In this document: one piece after another, positions 27,340 through 34,265 of the stretch
How the letters are laid out: the number at the start of each line of letters is the position of its first letter
Position numbering within the stretch: the first letter of the stretch is position 1
Source of the DNA: Pusillimonas sp. T2
GTDB lineage: Bacteria; Pseudomonadota; Gammaproteobacteria; Burkholderiales; Burkholderiaceae_B
Assembly (NCBI RefSeq): GCF_002236805.1
Contig: NZ_NIQA01000002.1
Location: 424,783 to 488,782, forward strand
Direction: 5' to 3'
DNA: 64,000 nt
Position numbers and translations under genes: made by a program
Notes under the pieces: model-generated
Databases searched by the model: none
The model's input: the letters and a program-made list of their open reading frames with translations, nothing else
What the model was told of the DNA's origin: nothing

Positions 27340-28575
27340 CTAGGACCCCTTCTGACTGAACTCAGCCTTGCTAGAAGCACCACTCGTGTTACTGGCTGTT
27401 TTGCCCGAAACCACCGCTATACGGCGCTTGGCGACCAACTCGACAGCCTTGCGCACCGGGTCATCCTCGGTGTGGACATAGCGCATGAACATCGCCACGG
27501 TCTTGTGCGCCGTCAGCGCCATACCGACCTTGACCGGGATGCCCGAATTGGCAATATCCGTTGCGGAGCGATGACGGATGCCGTGCGTACCGACATGTGC
27601 CGCACCGGCTGCCTTGAGGGCACGACTCCAGCCGTTGTAATACTCGCCCGTGGTCAAGTGCCGGTCGGGGTGGCGCGGAGACGGCAGAACGTAAGGAAAA
27701 TTCTTTCGGCGTGGTGCCGTCGAAAGCAGCCTATAGGCTTCCTCGCTCATGGGCTTGGACATGCCACCTGTCTTGCTGTCCGGCCAGACAACTCGCCGGT
27801 TTTCCAGATCGACCCAATCCCATTGAAGCGTGACAATTTCGCCACGTCGGCCAGCAAACTCGAATTGCAGGCGAATCGCCAAAGGGATGACGTAGTTTTC
27901 CAAGCCCTCGGCTTCGATCTTGTCGAGTTGCCGAAACAACTTGCCCATGTCCTCGTCACTGATGAGATGGGTAGCCTTGCCGCTGGGAAACATCGGGACA
28001 TGGCGGCACGGATTGGTGCCATCGGGCCGATGCCCCCATACTTCGGCCAGGTTGAACATGCGGCGCATGACGCTGAACGTCCGGTTCGCATCAGCCGGTT
28101 TGTGCGCCATCTTCTTCATTGCTGCGGCGACGTCCGAACGTTTCACGTCCTGCACCTTCATACGACCCAGCAAAGGAATGATGTTGCGGTCGATGACGCC
28201 CTGATAGCCTTCCTGCGTGCTGGGCTTGTTACGCTGCTTGGAATAGTCCTCCATGAACGTGCCGCACAGTTCCTTGACTGTGGGAGCGGAACGGGCTGCG
28301 GCCTTGGCTGCGCTAGGATCACCGCCCCGGCGTACTTCGGCCATCCATTCCTGAGCCAGTGCACGGGCTTGTTCGACGGTCAATTCCCCGTACAGACCCA
28401 AAGCAGGCTTGCGGCGCGCGCCCGCATTCGTGCGGTACTGGAGCATGAACACCTTGCGGCCTGCTGGGGTAATCTTGCACAAGAAGCCGGGCACCAGCGT
28501 ATCCCGGAGTTCGACGGCCTGCGCCTGGGGTTGCGCCGCATCGACTGCCGACTTGGTGAGCTTGAGTTTTGCCAT
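27340..28575 (-). CDS. Tyrosine-type site-specific integrase (phage/ICE family)
   Basis: A 411-residue integrase from the ATG at 28575, behind AGGAG. It has an N-terminal DUF4102-like arm-binding domain (about 1-90, KLTKSAVDAA..ELRDTLVPGFLCKITPAGRK), a core-binding domain (about 100-185) and a catalytic domain with R243, K268, H331-x-x-R334, H357 and nucleophile Y366. All catalytic residues are present, so it may be active. It lies at the right end of the island and reads away from rpoH, with an att-like repeat 133 bases beyond its start. No excisionase or relaxase is seen. Confidence 0.92.
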   Translation of the reverse strand: MAKLKLTKSAVDAAQPQAQAVELRDTLVPGFLCKITPAGRKVFMLQYRTNAGARRKPALGLYGELTVEQARALAQEWMAEVRRGGDPSAAKAAARSAPTVKELCGTFMEDYSKQRNKPSTQEGYQGVIDRNIIPLLGRMKVQDVKRSDVAAAMKKMAHKPADANRTFSVMRRMFNLAEVWGHRPDGTNPCRHVPMFPSGKATHLISDEDMGKLFRQLDKIEAEGLENYVIPLAIRLQFEFAGRRGEIVTLQWDWVDLENRRVVWPDSKTGGMSKPMSEEAYRLLSTAPRRKNFPYVLPSPRHPDRHLTTGEYYNGWSRALKAAGAAHVGTHGIRHRSATDIANSGIPVKVGMALTAHKTVAMFMRYVHTEDDPVRKAVELVAKRRIAVVSGKTASNTSGASSKAEFSQKGS

Positions 28576-28707
28576 AATGACTCCTCGGAACGTCCCGGTT
28601 CCCGGGAGCCTCATAGGAGCCTTCAGCGGGGAAGTCGGGTCAGATTTCGGAAAGCACCGGCATATGGTGAACTCACCTAAGCTATTGATAAACCTGCTGT
28701 ATCGGGC

Positions 28708-28721
28708 TTTGGCGCAGTCCA
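28708..28721 (+). repeat. att-like repeat, right copy
   Basis: TTTGGCGCAGTCCA, exact over 14 bases to 20813-20826. It sits just upstream of the integrase start, the usual place for an attachment site next to its recombinase gene. Confidence 0.5.
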
Positions 28722-28752
28722 GCGAAATGCGGCACTGGAGTCATGGTGAAAT

Positions 28753-28781
28753 AAAAAAGGGGACGCCGAGGTTGGCGTCCC
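28753..28781 (-). terminator. Minus-strand terminator between rpoH and the island
   Basis: Stem GGGACGCC (28760-28767) and GGCGTCCC (28774-28781) with a six-base loop. Read on the minus strand it is followed by C and six T (28753-28758 read as A on plus), then ATTT. It would stop transcripts coming from rpoH before the integrase. Confidence 0.75.
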
Positions 28782-29030
28782 ACTAAAAAACCCGCTTCAG
28801 AAGGGAGGGGATTGAGAGAAGCAGAAGCGGTCACAAGACACCGGACACAACGAGGTGAATGTCAACGATGTCTTATAAGGTTTAGGCCTTACGACCGGCA
28901 TTTGGTTCAGTCAAATACCTGATGAAAATGTATTTTTTTGTATCTGCCCTGCTGCCAACGCCAGGGCGATCAATTAAGCGTGATCTGGGCCGACGCGACG
29001 CCTGACACTTGAAAGCACCCGCCAGTTAGC

Positions 29031-29915
29031 TTAAACCGTGAGCGCTGCGCGCATTTTTTTGAAGGCTGCCGCCTCGATCTGGCGAATGCGCTCGGCCGAT
29101 ACGCCGTATTCGGCAGCCAGCTCGTGCAAGGTGGCGCCACCCTCGTCTTGCAACCAACGAGCCTCGACAATACGTCGGGAGCGGGCGTCGAGCATTTCCA
29201 GGGCCTTGCCCAGCCCGGGGCCTTGCAGCGCATCGCTAGCGCGGCGCTCGAGCACGTTAGAAGGCTCTTGCATGCCGTCGTCAGACAAATACGAAACAGG
29301 AGCAAAAGCATCTTCGTCGTCTTGCGGCGCCTCGAGAGCCAGTTCGCGACCCGTCAGGCGGACTTCCATCTCGCTGACGTCTTCGGGACGCACGTTGAGT
29401 TCACGCGCAATGGCATCGACCTGCGCCGGGTCAAGCGTTTGGCCGTCGGGGCGCATTCTGCGCAAATTAAAGAACAGCTTGCGCTGGGCTTTGGTGGTGG
29501 CGATTTTGACCATACGCCAGTTACGCACGATGTATTCGTGGATTTCGGCTTTGATCCAGTGCACTGCAAACGACACCAGCCGCACACCGCGGTCGGGGTC
29601 GAAGCGCTTGACGGCCTTCATGAGGCCGATATTGCCTTCTTGGATGAGGTCGGCATGCGCCAGACCATAGCCCAGGTACTGGCGCGAAACCGATACGACC
29701 AGACGCAGATGCGACAAGATAAGTTCGCGAGCGGCGTCGAGATCGGCGGCGTCGCGCAAACGCTTGCCCAGTTCAGTTTCTTGCTCGGCAGAAAGCACGG
29801 GCAAACGATTAACCGCTGCAATATAGGCCTCGATAGTGCCTAGTGCACCGGGGTTCGAGATGGCCGCTGTCAACGCTGTGTTAGACAGTGCCAAAGATTG
29901 CGATGGGTTCGTCAT
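29031..29915 (-). CDS. rpoH: RNA polymerase sigma-32 heat-shock factor
   Basis: A 294-residue sigma factor directing RNA polymerase to heat-shock promoters. Region 2 contains LILSHLRLVVSVSRQYLGYGLAHADLIQEGNIGLMKAV with the VRLVSFAVHWIKAEIHEYIVRNWRMVK segment of 2.3-2.4. The RpoH box is QRKLFFNLRR. Region 4 ends with LHELAAEYGVSAERIRQIEAAAFKKMR. A CIRCE element lies 43 bases upstream of the start, so it is probably under HrcA control. ftsE-ftsX, which often precede rpoH, are not here; iron genes lie upstream instead. Confidence 0.97.
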   Translation of the reverse strand: MTNPSQSLALSNTALTAAISNPGALGTIEAYIAAVNRLPVLSAEQETELGKRLRDAADLDAARELILSHLRLVVSVSRQYLGYGLAHADLIQEGNIGLMKAVKRFDPDRGVRLVSFAVHWIKAEIHEYIVRNWRMVKIATTKAQRKLFFNLRRMRPDGQTLDPAQVDAIARELNVRPEDVSEMEVRLTGRELALEAPQDDEDAFAPVSYLSDDGMQEPSNVLERRASDALQGPGLGKALEMLDARSRRIVEARWLQDEGGATLHELAAEYGVSAERIRQIEAAAFKKMRAALTV

Positions 29916-29957
29916 TTTCGTGTGCAGTCCTGATCCTTGGAATAGGTAACTTTTATA

Positions 29958-29984
29958 TTAGCACTCTGTGCGGCCGAGTGCTAA
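29958..29984. promoter_or_regulatory. CIRCE element (HrcA operator) of rpoH
   Basis: TTAGCACTC, nine spacer bases (TGTGCGGCC), then GAGTGCTAA. This matches the CIRCE consensus exactly in both arms and spacing. CIRCE is bound by the repressor HrcA. It ends 43 bases from the rpoH start and no other gene's start is nearby, so the target is rpoH. Confidence 0.95.
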
Positions 29985-30024
29985 GAGGGTTACCAATATG
30001 ACCGCCGGTCAGGGCAGAAAGTTC

Positions 30025-30068
30025 AAAAAAAGCGCTCACACAGCACGCCGAAGCGGCTGTGTGAGCGC
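30025..30068 (-). terminator. Strong minus-strand terminator with no upstream protein gene
   Basis: A perfect 13-bp stem, GCGCTCACACAGC (30032-30044) with GCTGTGTGAGCGC (30056-30068), loop of 11. On the minus strand it is followed directly by seven T (plus-strand A-run 30025-30031). It must end a leftward transcript that starts in the gap to its right, where no protein gene is seen. Confidence 0.85.
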
Positions 30069-30150
30069 GAGGCTCTCTCTCATTAGCCATACTACACACG
30101 AAGTTTGAAGACTTCGTGAAAGACATAAAGCAATATCTGTGCCACATCAC
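30025..30150 (-). ncRNA. Candidate small RNA upstream of rpoH
   Basis: The terminator at 30025-30068 needs a transcript. Read leftward, about 40 bases before it there is a second hairpin, CACGAAG/CTTCGTG (30098-30119), and a weak promoter-like pair, TTGCGG and GATATT, about 16 bases apart near 30130-30160. A roughly 100-nt RNA with two hairpins and a U-tail would result. No family is recognised and the 5' end is a guess. Confidence 0.35.
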
Positions 30151-30282
30151 AGACCGCAACAGCCCCAGAGGGTGCAGACTGCAGCTGAACGCCGGGTACC
30201 GCGCCCTGAGCGCTCAAACGCCCCAGTATGGATCGGCCCCGCCCCACAATCTGCACCTCAAACTACCAGACTCAATAACAAT

Positions 30283-30318
30283 AATAATGATGATAACCAT
30301 TCTTATTTAAGATATAAT
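30283..30318 (+). promoter_or_regulatory. Fur-box-like site and -10 box before the iron cluster
   Basis: AATAATGATGATAACCATTC then TTATT (30283-30307) resembles the Fur consensus (repeats of GATAAT with an inverted ATTATC). TATAAT follows at 30313-30318, so Fur would block the promoter. The first gene starts about 110 bases downstream. The match is by eye. Confidence 0.65.
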
Positions 30319-30429
30319 CGGCGCCAGTCGATGTAACAGCTCAAACGCAGGGTCTCGCCTTGCATTGACGCAATCGCATTTGGCCACCCGAACCCACCCA
30401 TTACGCCCCAAGCGCCTGTTTTGAATTAA

Positions 30430-31104
30430 ATGAACGCCGTCGCCCGCAGCAAGCCTCGCAGCAAGAACACCTGGATGAAAACAATGCATCAGTGGCATTG
30501 GGTAAGCGCCGCCATCAGCCTGGCGGGCCTGATCCTGTTTTCGATTACCGGGGTCACGCTGAACAACACTTCGCTGTTCGAGGGCAACGCCGAAACGACC
30601 CAACGCCAACTTGCACTACCCAACGACATCCACGTCAATATTCAGTCGTGGGCCAATACCGTCGCTAACGGCGACGCATCAGAGTCCAAAACGCAGCGCG
30701 CCAGCCCCCCTGTGTTGCCCGCCAACCTCGAGAACTGGCTTGACCAGGCCCTGGGCATTCGTATTGCGGGGCGACCGGCCGAAGTGTCTGCTGACGAAGT
30801 GTATGTATCGCTGCCCGAGCCTGGCGGCGATGCCTGGCTGGCCATTGACCTGGCCTCCGGCGAACTTGAATACGAACGCATACATCGCGGCGCGATCGCC
30901 TATCTGAACGACTTGCACAAAGGACGTCATAGCGGAGTCGCCTGGCGCTGGTTTATTGACATCCTGGCCGTTGCCTGCCTGGTCTTCGCCATTACCGGCC
31001 TGGTGCTGCTGAAGATCCACGGCAAGAACCGCCCCATGACCTGGCCCATTACCAGTGCCGGCGTGGTGATTCCCGCGCTGCTGATGCTGCTGCTGGTTCA
31101 CTGA
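30430..31104 (+). CDS. PepSY-associated transmembrane protein
   Basis: A 224-residue inner-membrane protein. The first helix follows KTMHQWHWVSAAISLAGLIL, with the His-x2-His-W motif of PepSY-associated TM proteins (His pair able to hold haem). A periplasmic PepSY-like domain (about 70-165) contains EVYVSLPEPGGDAWLAIDLASGELEYE, then come a loop NDLHKGRHSGVAWRWFIDILA with a helix and a final helix. Such proteins shuttle electrons across the membrane in ferric or siderophore reduction. It is the first gene of a four-gene run after a Fur-like box, whose other members are DUF2271, DUF4198 and ApbE. Confidence 0.85.
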   Translation: MNAVARSKPRSKNTWMKTMHQWHWVSAAISLAGLILFSITGVTLNNTSLFEGNAETTQRQLALPNDIHVNIQSWANTVANGDASESKTQRASPPVLPANLENWLDQALGIRIAGRPAEVSADEVYVSLPEPGGDAWLAIDLASGELEYERIHRGAIAYLNDLHKGRHSGVAWRWFIDILAVACLVFAITGLVLLKIHGKNRPMTWPITSAGVVIPALLMLLLVH

Positions 31105-31208
31105 CGACGAGCCCGCGAGTGCGTCGTGCACCCCACAACTTAAAACCATCAACGCCGTCGTAACCGACTCAACGCAAACCCATAGACCCTGAACCAGAGA
31201 CCGTAACC

Positions 31209-31739
31209 ATGGCCCTTCCAGTTAAAACCGCCGCCACCACCGCTATTTTGCTGACTTCGCTGATGGGCGGGCACAGCGTGGCGGCCGACCTGGCACTGAA
31301 CATCAACCTGCCAAAAATTGACACCGCCGAATACCACCGACCCTACGTAGCGGTTTGGCTAGAGGGCGAAAATCGCAAAGTCGTGCGCGACATTGCGGTG
31401 TGGTACGAAAACAAGAAAGCCGACGGTGAAGGCAAGAAATGGCTTAAAGACCTGCGCCAATGGTGGCGTGTCAGCGGCCGTACCCAAGGCGAACCTGACG
31501 ACGCCGTGACAGGGGCAACACGCCCCGTCGGCGATCACAAGATCAACGTACCCGCCAGCGCCGCTGCACTCAAAGACCTGCCCGCCGGCCAGTACGACAT
31601 CGTTGTCGAAGCTTCACGCGAAAAGGGCGGGCGCGAGCTGGTTCGCCTGCCGCTAGCGTGGCCGCCCACAGCAACGCAGCACCAGGCCACTGAAGGCAAA
31701 CACGAACTGGGCGCTGTCACTTTACACGCCAACCCCTAA
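31209..31739 (+). CDS. DUF2271 periplasmic protein with ApbE flavinylation motif
   Basis: A 176-residue protein with a Sec signal (1-~26, ending HSVAA) and a DUF2271 beta-domain with WLEGENRKVVRDIAVWYEN and KKWLKDLRQWWR. Residues D98-A-V-T101-G-A-T match the Dxx(S/T)GA(S/T) sequence at which ApbE attaches FMN to Thr, so T101 is the predicted flavin site. DUF2271 proteins have been grouped with PepSY and ApbE in flavin-based extracytoplasmic electron transfer. It probably receives electrons from the PepSY protein and reduces Fe(III). Confidence 0.85.
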   Translation: MALPVKTAATTAILLTSLMGGHSVAADLALNINLPKIDTAEYHRPYVAVWLEGENRKVVRDIAVWYENKKADGEGKKWLKDLRQWWRVSGRTQGEPDDAVTGATRPVGDHKINVPASAAALKDLPAGQYDIVVEASREKGGRELVRLPLAWPPTATQHQATEGKHELGAVTLHANP

Positions 31740-31770
31740 CTGCATTTCACACTTTAGAAGAGACCGTCTT

Positions 31771-32571
31771 ATGAAGAAATTGCTTGCTCTGTCGCTGCTG
31801 GCGGCCACCCTGACAGCCCCTGCCGCCAACGCCCACGACTTCTGGCTGTTGCCTTCGTCTACCGTACTGTCGGGCGACAAGGCGTGGGTTACCGTCGACG
31901 CCGCCGTCAGCAACGACAAATTTCATGTCAACTACCGCCCATTGCAGCTCAGCAACCTGGACATCACCAGCCCCAGCGGCAAGCCTGTACAGGCCCAGAA
32001 CACCTTTACGGGCCAGATGCGCAGCGGCTTTGACGTAGAACTGACCGAACCCGGCACGTATCAGCTGGCCATTGTCAACGCAGGCCTGGTCGCCTTCTGG
32101 AAAGAAGATGGCAAGAACAAGCGCTGGATGGGCACGCCCGAGAAGTTTGCAACCGAAGTCCCCCAGAACGCCGAAGATCTGCGTGTCACGCAGCGCCATG
32201 GTCGCATCGAAACCTTTGTCACTCGCGACAAACCCACGACCATTAAAGCCGATGATCAGGGCCTGAGCCTGCGCCCACTGACCCACCCGAACGATCTGTA
32301 CGCGGGCGAAAAGGCAAGCTTCGTCGTCTTGCTCGACGGCCAACCTGCCAAGAACATCGATGTCGAGGTCGTCCGTGGCGCCCAGCGTTACCGCAACCAG
32401 GTTGAAGAAATCATCGTCAAGACAAATGCAGACGGCGAAATCGAATTGACCTGGCCGCAAGCCGGCCAATACTGGTTGCACATCGAGCACAGCGATGACA
32501 AAACCAGCGTAAAACAAGCGAAAACACGCAACTTGTCTTACACCGCCACACTCGAAGTCTTGCCCCAGTAA
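31771..32571 (+). CDS. DUF4198 periplasmic protein
   Basis: A 266-residue protein with a clear signal peptide (1-~21, ANAHDFWLL after cleavage). The mature N-terminal His-Asp is typical of DUF4198/NikM-like proteins in which metal is bound by the N-terminal amine and His. Two beta-sandwich-like domains follow (about 22-130 and 165-265, the latter with LTWPQAGQYWLHIEHSDD). It lies 31 bases after the DUF2271 gene and six before apbE. It probably binds a metal or helps TonB-linked metal uptake; the exact role is unknown. Confidence 0.85.
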   Translation: MKKLLALSLLAATLTAPAANAHDFWLLPSSTVLSGDKAWVTVDAAVSNDKFHVNYRPLQLSNLDITSPSGKPVQAQNTFTGQMRSGFDVELTEPGTYQLAIVNAGLVAFWKEDGKNKRWMGTPEKFATEVPQNAEDLRVTQRHGRIETFVTRDKPTTIKADDQGLSLRPLTHPNDLYAGEKASFVVLLDGQPAKNIDVEVVRGAQRYRNQVEEIIVKTNADGEIELTWPQAGQYWLHIEHSDDKTSVKQAKTRNLSYTATLEVLPQ

Positions 32572-32576
32572 CGCCT

Positions 32577-33554
32577 ATGAGCGACTGGATCCGCCTGCAA
32601 GGTAACAGCATGGGGACGACGTGGGCGGTGGACATCGGTCCGCACCGCCCCGCGTTGCGCCCCGCAGGCGCAAGCCTCGTCGAAAGACACCCGGCTCCGG
32701 CTTTGTCTAACGCGATACAAGCCGCCTTGCAAGCCGCGCTCGACAACATCGTCGACCAAATGAGCACCTGGGACACCTGCAGCACCATCAGCCGGCTGAA
32801 CCGTGCCGAGCCCGGCTGGTATCAGATAGAACCCGAGTTCTACACAGTGATGGAAGCCGCCCTGCAGGTGGCGCAAGCCACGCAAGGCGCCTACGACCCC
32901 ACCCTGAATGAGCTGGTAAACCTGTGGGGCTTTGGACCGGCCGGCCCCTGTACCCGGCCCCCGACGCCGGCAGCGCTGCGCGATGCCCTGCTGCGCAGCG
33001 GCTGGCGCAAAACTGCACTGAACCCCGAGCACCGCGGCGTCTGGCAGCCCGGCGGGTTGCAGTTTGACCTGTCGTCTATTGCCAAAGGCTACGGTGTAGA
33101 CGCCATGGCGCGCACGCTGGACGAACACGGTTATACCCACTACCTGGTCGAACTGGGCGGCGAACTGAAGGCGCGCGGCACCAACCCCGACGGCAAGCCC
33201 TGGCAAGTCGGTATCGACGAAATACACTTGCCGCTTGTACTGAGCAACGAGGCGGTAGCCACGTCGGGCGACTACAGGCGCCACTTTGAACACGAGGGCA
33301 AACGTTACGCCCACACGCTGGACGCGCGCACGGGCCAACCCTTGCAACACACGCTGGCCGCCGTCACCGTCATACACAAACAATGCGTATTGGCCGACGC
33401 CTGGGCAACCGCACTGCTTTGCCTAGGGCCAGACGCAGGGCCAACAATGGCCCAAGAATACGGGCTGGCTGCGTTATTCGTTGAGCGGACGCCCACCGAT
33501 TTCAAAGTGAATTGGTCTGCGGCATTCGCCCAGAAAGCAGGGCTGAGCCTGTAG
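32577..33554 (+). CDS. apbE: FAD:protein FMN transferase (ApbE)
   Basis: A 325-residue ApbE, which transfers FMN from FAD to a Thr of target proteins. Motifs include GNSMGTTWAV, MSTWDTCSTISRLNRA, FDLSSIAKGYGVDAM, VELGGELKARGTNPDGKPW and AVATSGDYRR, plus THTLDA-like AHTLDARTG. Its target is very likely the DUF2271 protein two genes upstream. Oddly, no signal peptide or lipobox is present: the frame starts with MSDWIRLQGNSMG, six bases after DUF4198, while most ApbE proteins are exported lipoproteins. Confidence 0.92.
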   Translation: MSDWIRLQGNSMGTTWAVDIGPHRPALRPAGASLVERHPAPALSNAIQAALQAALDNIVDQMSTWDTCSTISRLNRAEPGWYQIEPEFYTVMEAALQVAQATQGAYDPTLNELVNLWGFGPAGPCTRPPTPAALRDALLRSGWRKTALNPEHRGVWQPGGLQFDLSSIAKGYGVDAMARTLDEHGYTHYLVELGGELKARGTNPDGKPWQVGIDEIHLPLVLSNEAVATSGDYRRHFEHEGKRYAHTLDARTGQPLQHTLAAVTVIHKQCVLADAWATALLCLGPDAGPTMAQEYGLAALFVERTPTDFKVNWSAAFAQKAGLSL

Positions 33555-33600
33555 CCTCGCGCGCGGCACCGCTACAGCGGCCCGCATCGCCTCAATATAC

Positions 33601-34089
33601 CTAGTCGGTAATAATGGCCCGCAGCAAACCGACCATCCGGTCAGCGTAATCGGGGCCCAGCTTGGCCAGCACGCGCTGCTGATGCGCCATGGCTTTATCG
33701 CACAAACTACTGATAAGTAGCGTACCCTTGGGGGTGATGCGCACCACCGTCTGGCGGCGGTCGACACGCGACGTTTCGAGGGTTACCAGCCCCTGGGCTT
33801 CCAGGCGAGGCAGCACCTTGCTAAGCGTAGGTTGCTTGGTAATGGCCAAACGGGCCAAATCGCCCACCGTTTCGCCTTCGGCCTCAAACAAACTACCCAA
33901 TATGCGCCATTCGGTTACCGTCAGCCCGGCTTTACGCACTTCAACATGAAATTCGGCAGAAATATTATGGCTGGCCAACGCCAGCACCGAAGCCAGATAT
34001 CGGTGCACAAAACGCACAGGCTCTTTAGGCCCGGCCTTTGGGGCGTTGACATCAGCCACCTGAGCACCTTTATTCATAAGAGACAACAA
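33601..34089 (-). CDS. MarR family transcriptional regulator
   Basis: A 162-residue MarR protein (a start at the second ATG, 34077, is also possible). Its winged helix spans LTVTEWRILGSLFEAEGETV, then GDLARLAITKQPTLSKVLPRLEAQGLV and the wing TSRVDRRQTVVRITPKG. MarR proteins usually bind aromatic acids or their CoA esters. It diverges from the IorA-type gene, and a palindrome (34196-34211) lies between, so it is the probable local regulator of the plus-strand catabolic block. Confidence 0.93.
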   Translation of the reverse strand: MLSLMNKGAQVADVNAPKAGPKEPVRFVHRYLASVLALASHNISAEFHVEVRKAGLTVTEWRILGSLFEAEGETVGDLARLAITKQPTLSKVLPRLEAQGLVTLETSRVDRRQTVVRITPKGTLLISSLCDKAMAHQQRVLAKLGPDYADRMVGLLRAIITD

Positions 34090-34195
34090 TCCGGAAAAAG
34101 GGGAAAATCGTATGCCAGCGAAACCCCTACGTCAAGACGACTAATGGTTTACCCTGATACTCAAACGACTGATTTTTTTATTAAATATTGCCAAT

Positions 34196-34211
34196 ACATG
34201 AATTTTCATGT
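34196..34211. promoter_or_regulatory. Palindrome between marR and iorA, likely MarR operator
   Basis: ACATGAA-TT-TTCATGT, a perfect 7+2+7 inverted repeat, 55 bases before the iorA ATG in an AT-rich stretch. Size and symmetry suit a MarR dimer. Confidence 0.6.
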
Positions 34212-34265
34212 TTTTTTGAAGGCACGTCGCATCCGCGCAACCGTCTTCAAGTAAAGGACACCACC

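Larger units (their letters stand above)
20813..28721. mobile_element. Putative composite genomic island with integrase and IetAS
   Basis: The segment between the diguanylate cyclase and rpoH carries a tyrosine integrase at its right end and accessory cargo (TetR-SDR-LysR; IetS-IetA). An exact 14-bp direct repeat TTTGGCGCAGTCCA lies at 20813-20826 and 28708-28721, and a close copy, TTGGCGCAGTTCAAC, sits at 23506-23520 between the two cargo modules. In related betaproteobacteria, as I recall, sco and rpoH lie close together, which fits later insertion. Boundaries are inferred from repeats only. Confidence 0.55.
28576..29030. other. Island right end and rpoH downstream region
   Basis: 455 bp without a convincing gene. 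It contains the right att-like repeat (28708-28721), a strong hairpin with a T-run on the minus strand (28760-28781) and a weaker GCCCTG/CAGGGC stem near 28945-28967. A short plus-strand frame (28669-28786, starting MVNSPKLLINLLYRALAQS) has no clear ribosome site and I do not call it. Confidence 0.4.

Noticed and set aside
27472-28680. A 402-codon plus-strand open frame opposite the integrase.
   Set aside because: The integrase on the other strand has every catalytic residue; the antisense translation shows no domain.
28669-28786. Short plus-strand frame upstream of the integrase (MVNSPKLLINLLYRALAQS...).
   Set aside because: It has a weak ribosome site, contains the att-like repeat and overlaps a minus-strand terminator, so it is more likely attachment-region DNA than a gene.
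28945-28967. GCCCTG/CAGGGC stem downstream of rpoH as its terminator.
   Set aside because: No T-run follows on either strand; the stem at 28760-28781 is the better terminator.
30283-30307. Run of AATAAT/ATGATG considered as a simple microsatellite repeat.
   Set aside because: The right-hand half supplies the inverted ATTCTTATT arm and a TATAAT box follows, so a Fur-type operator explains it better.
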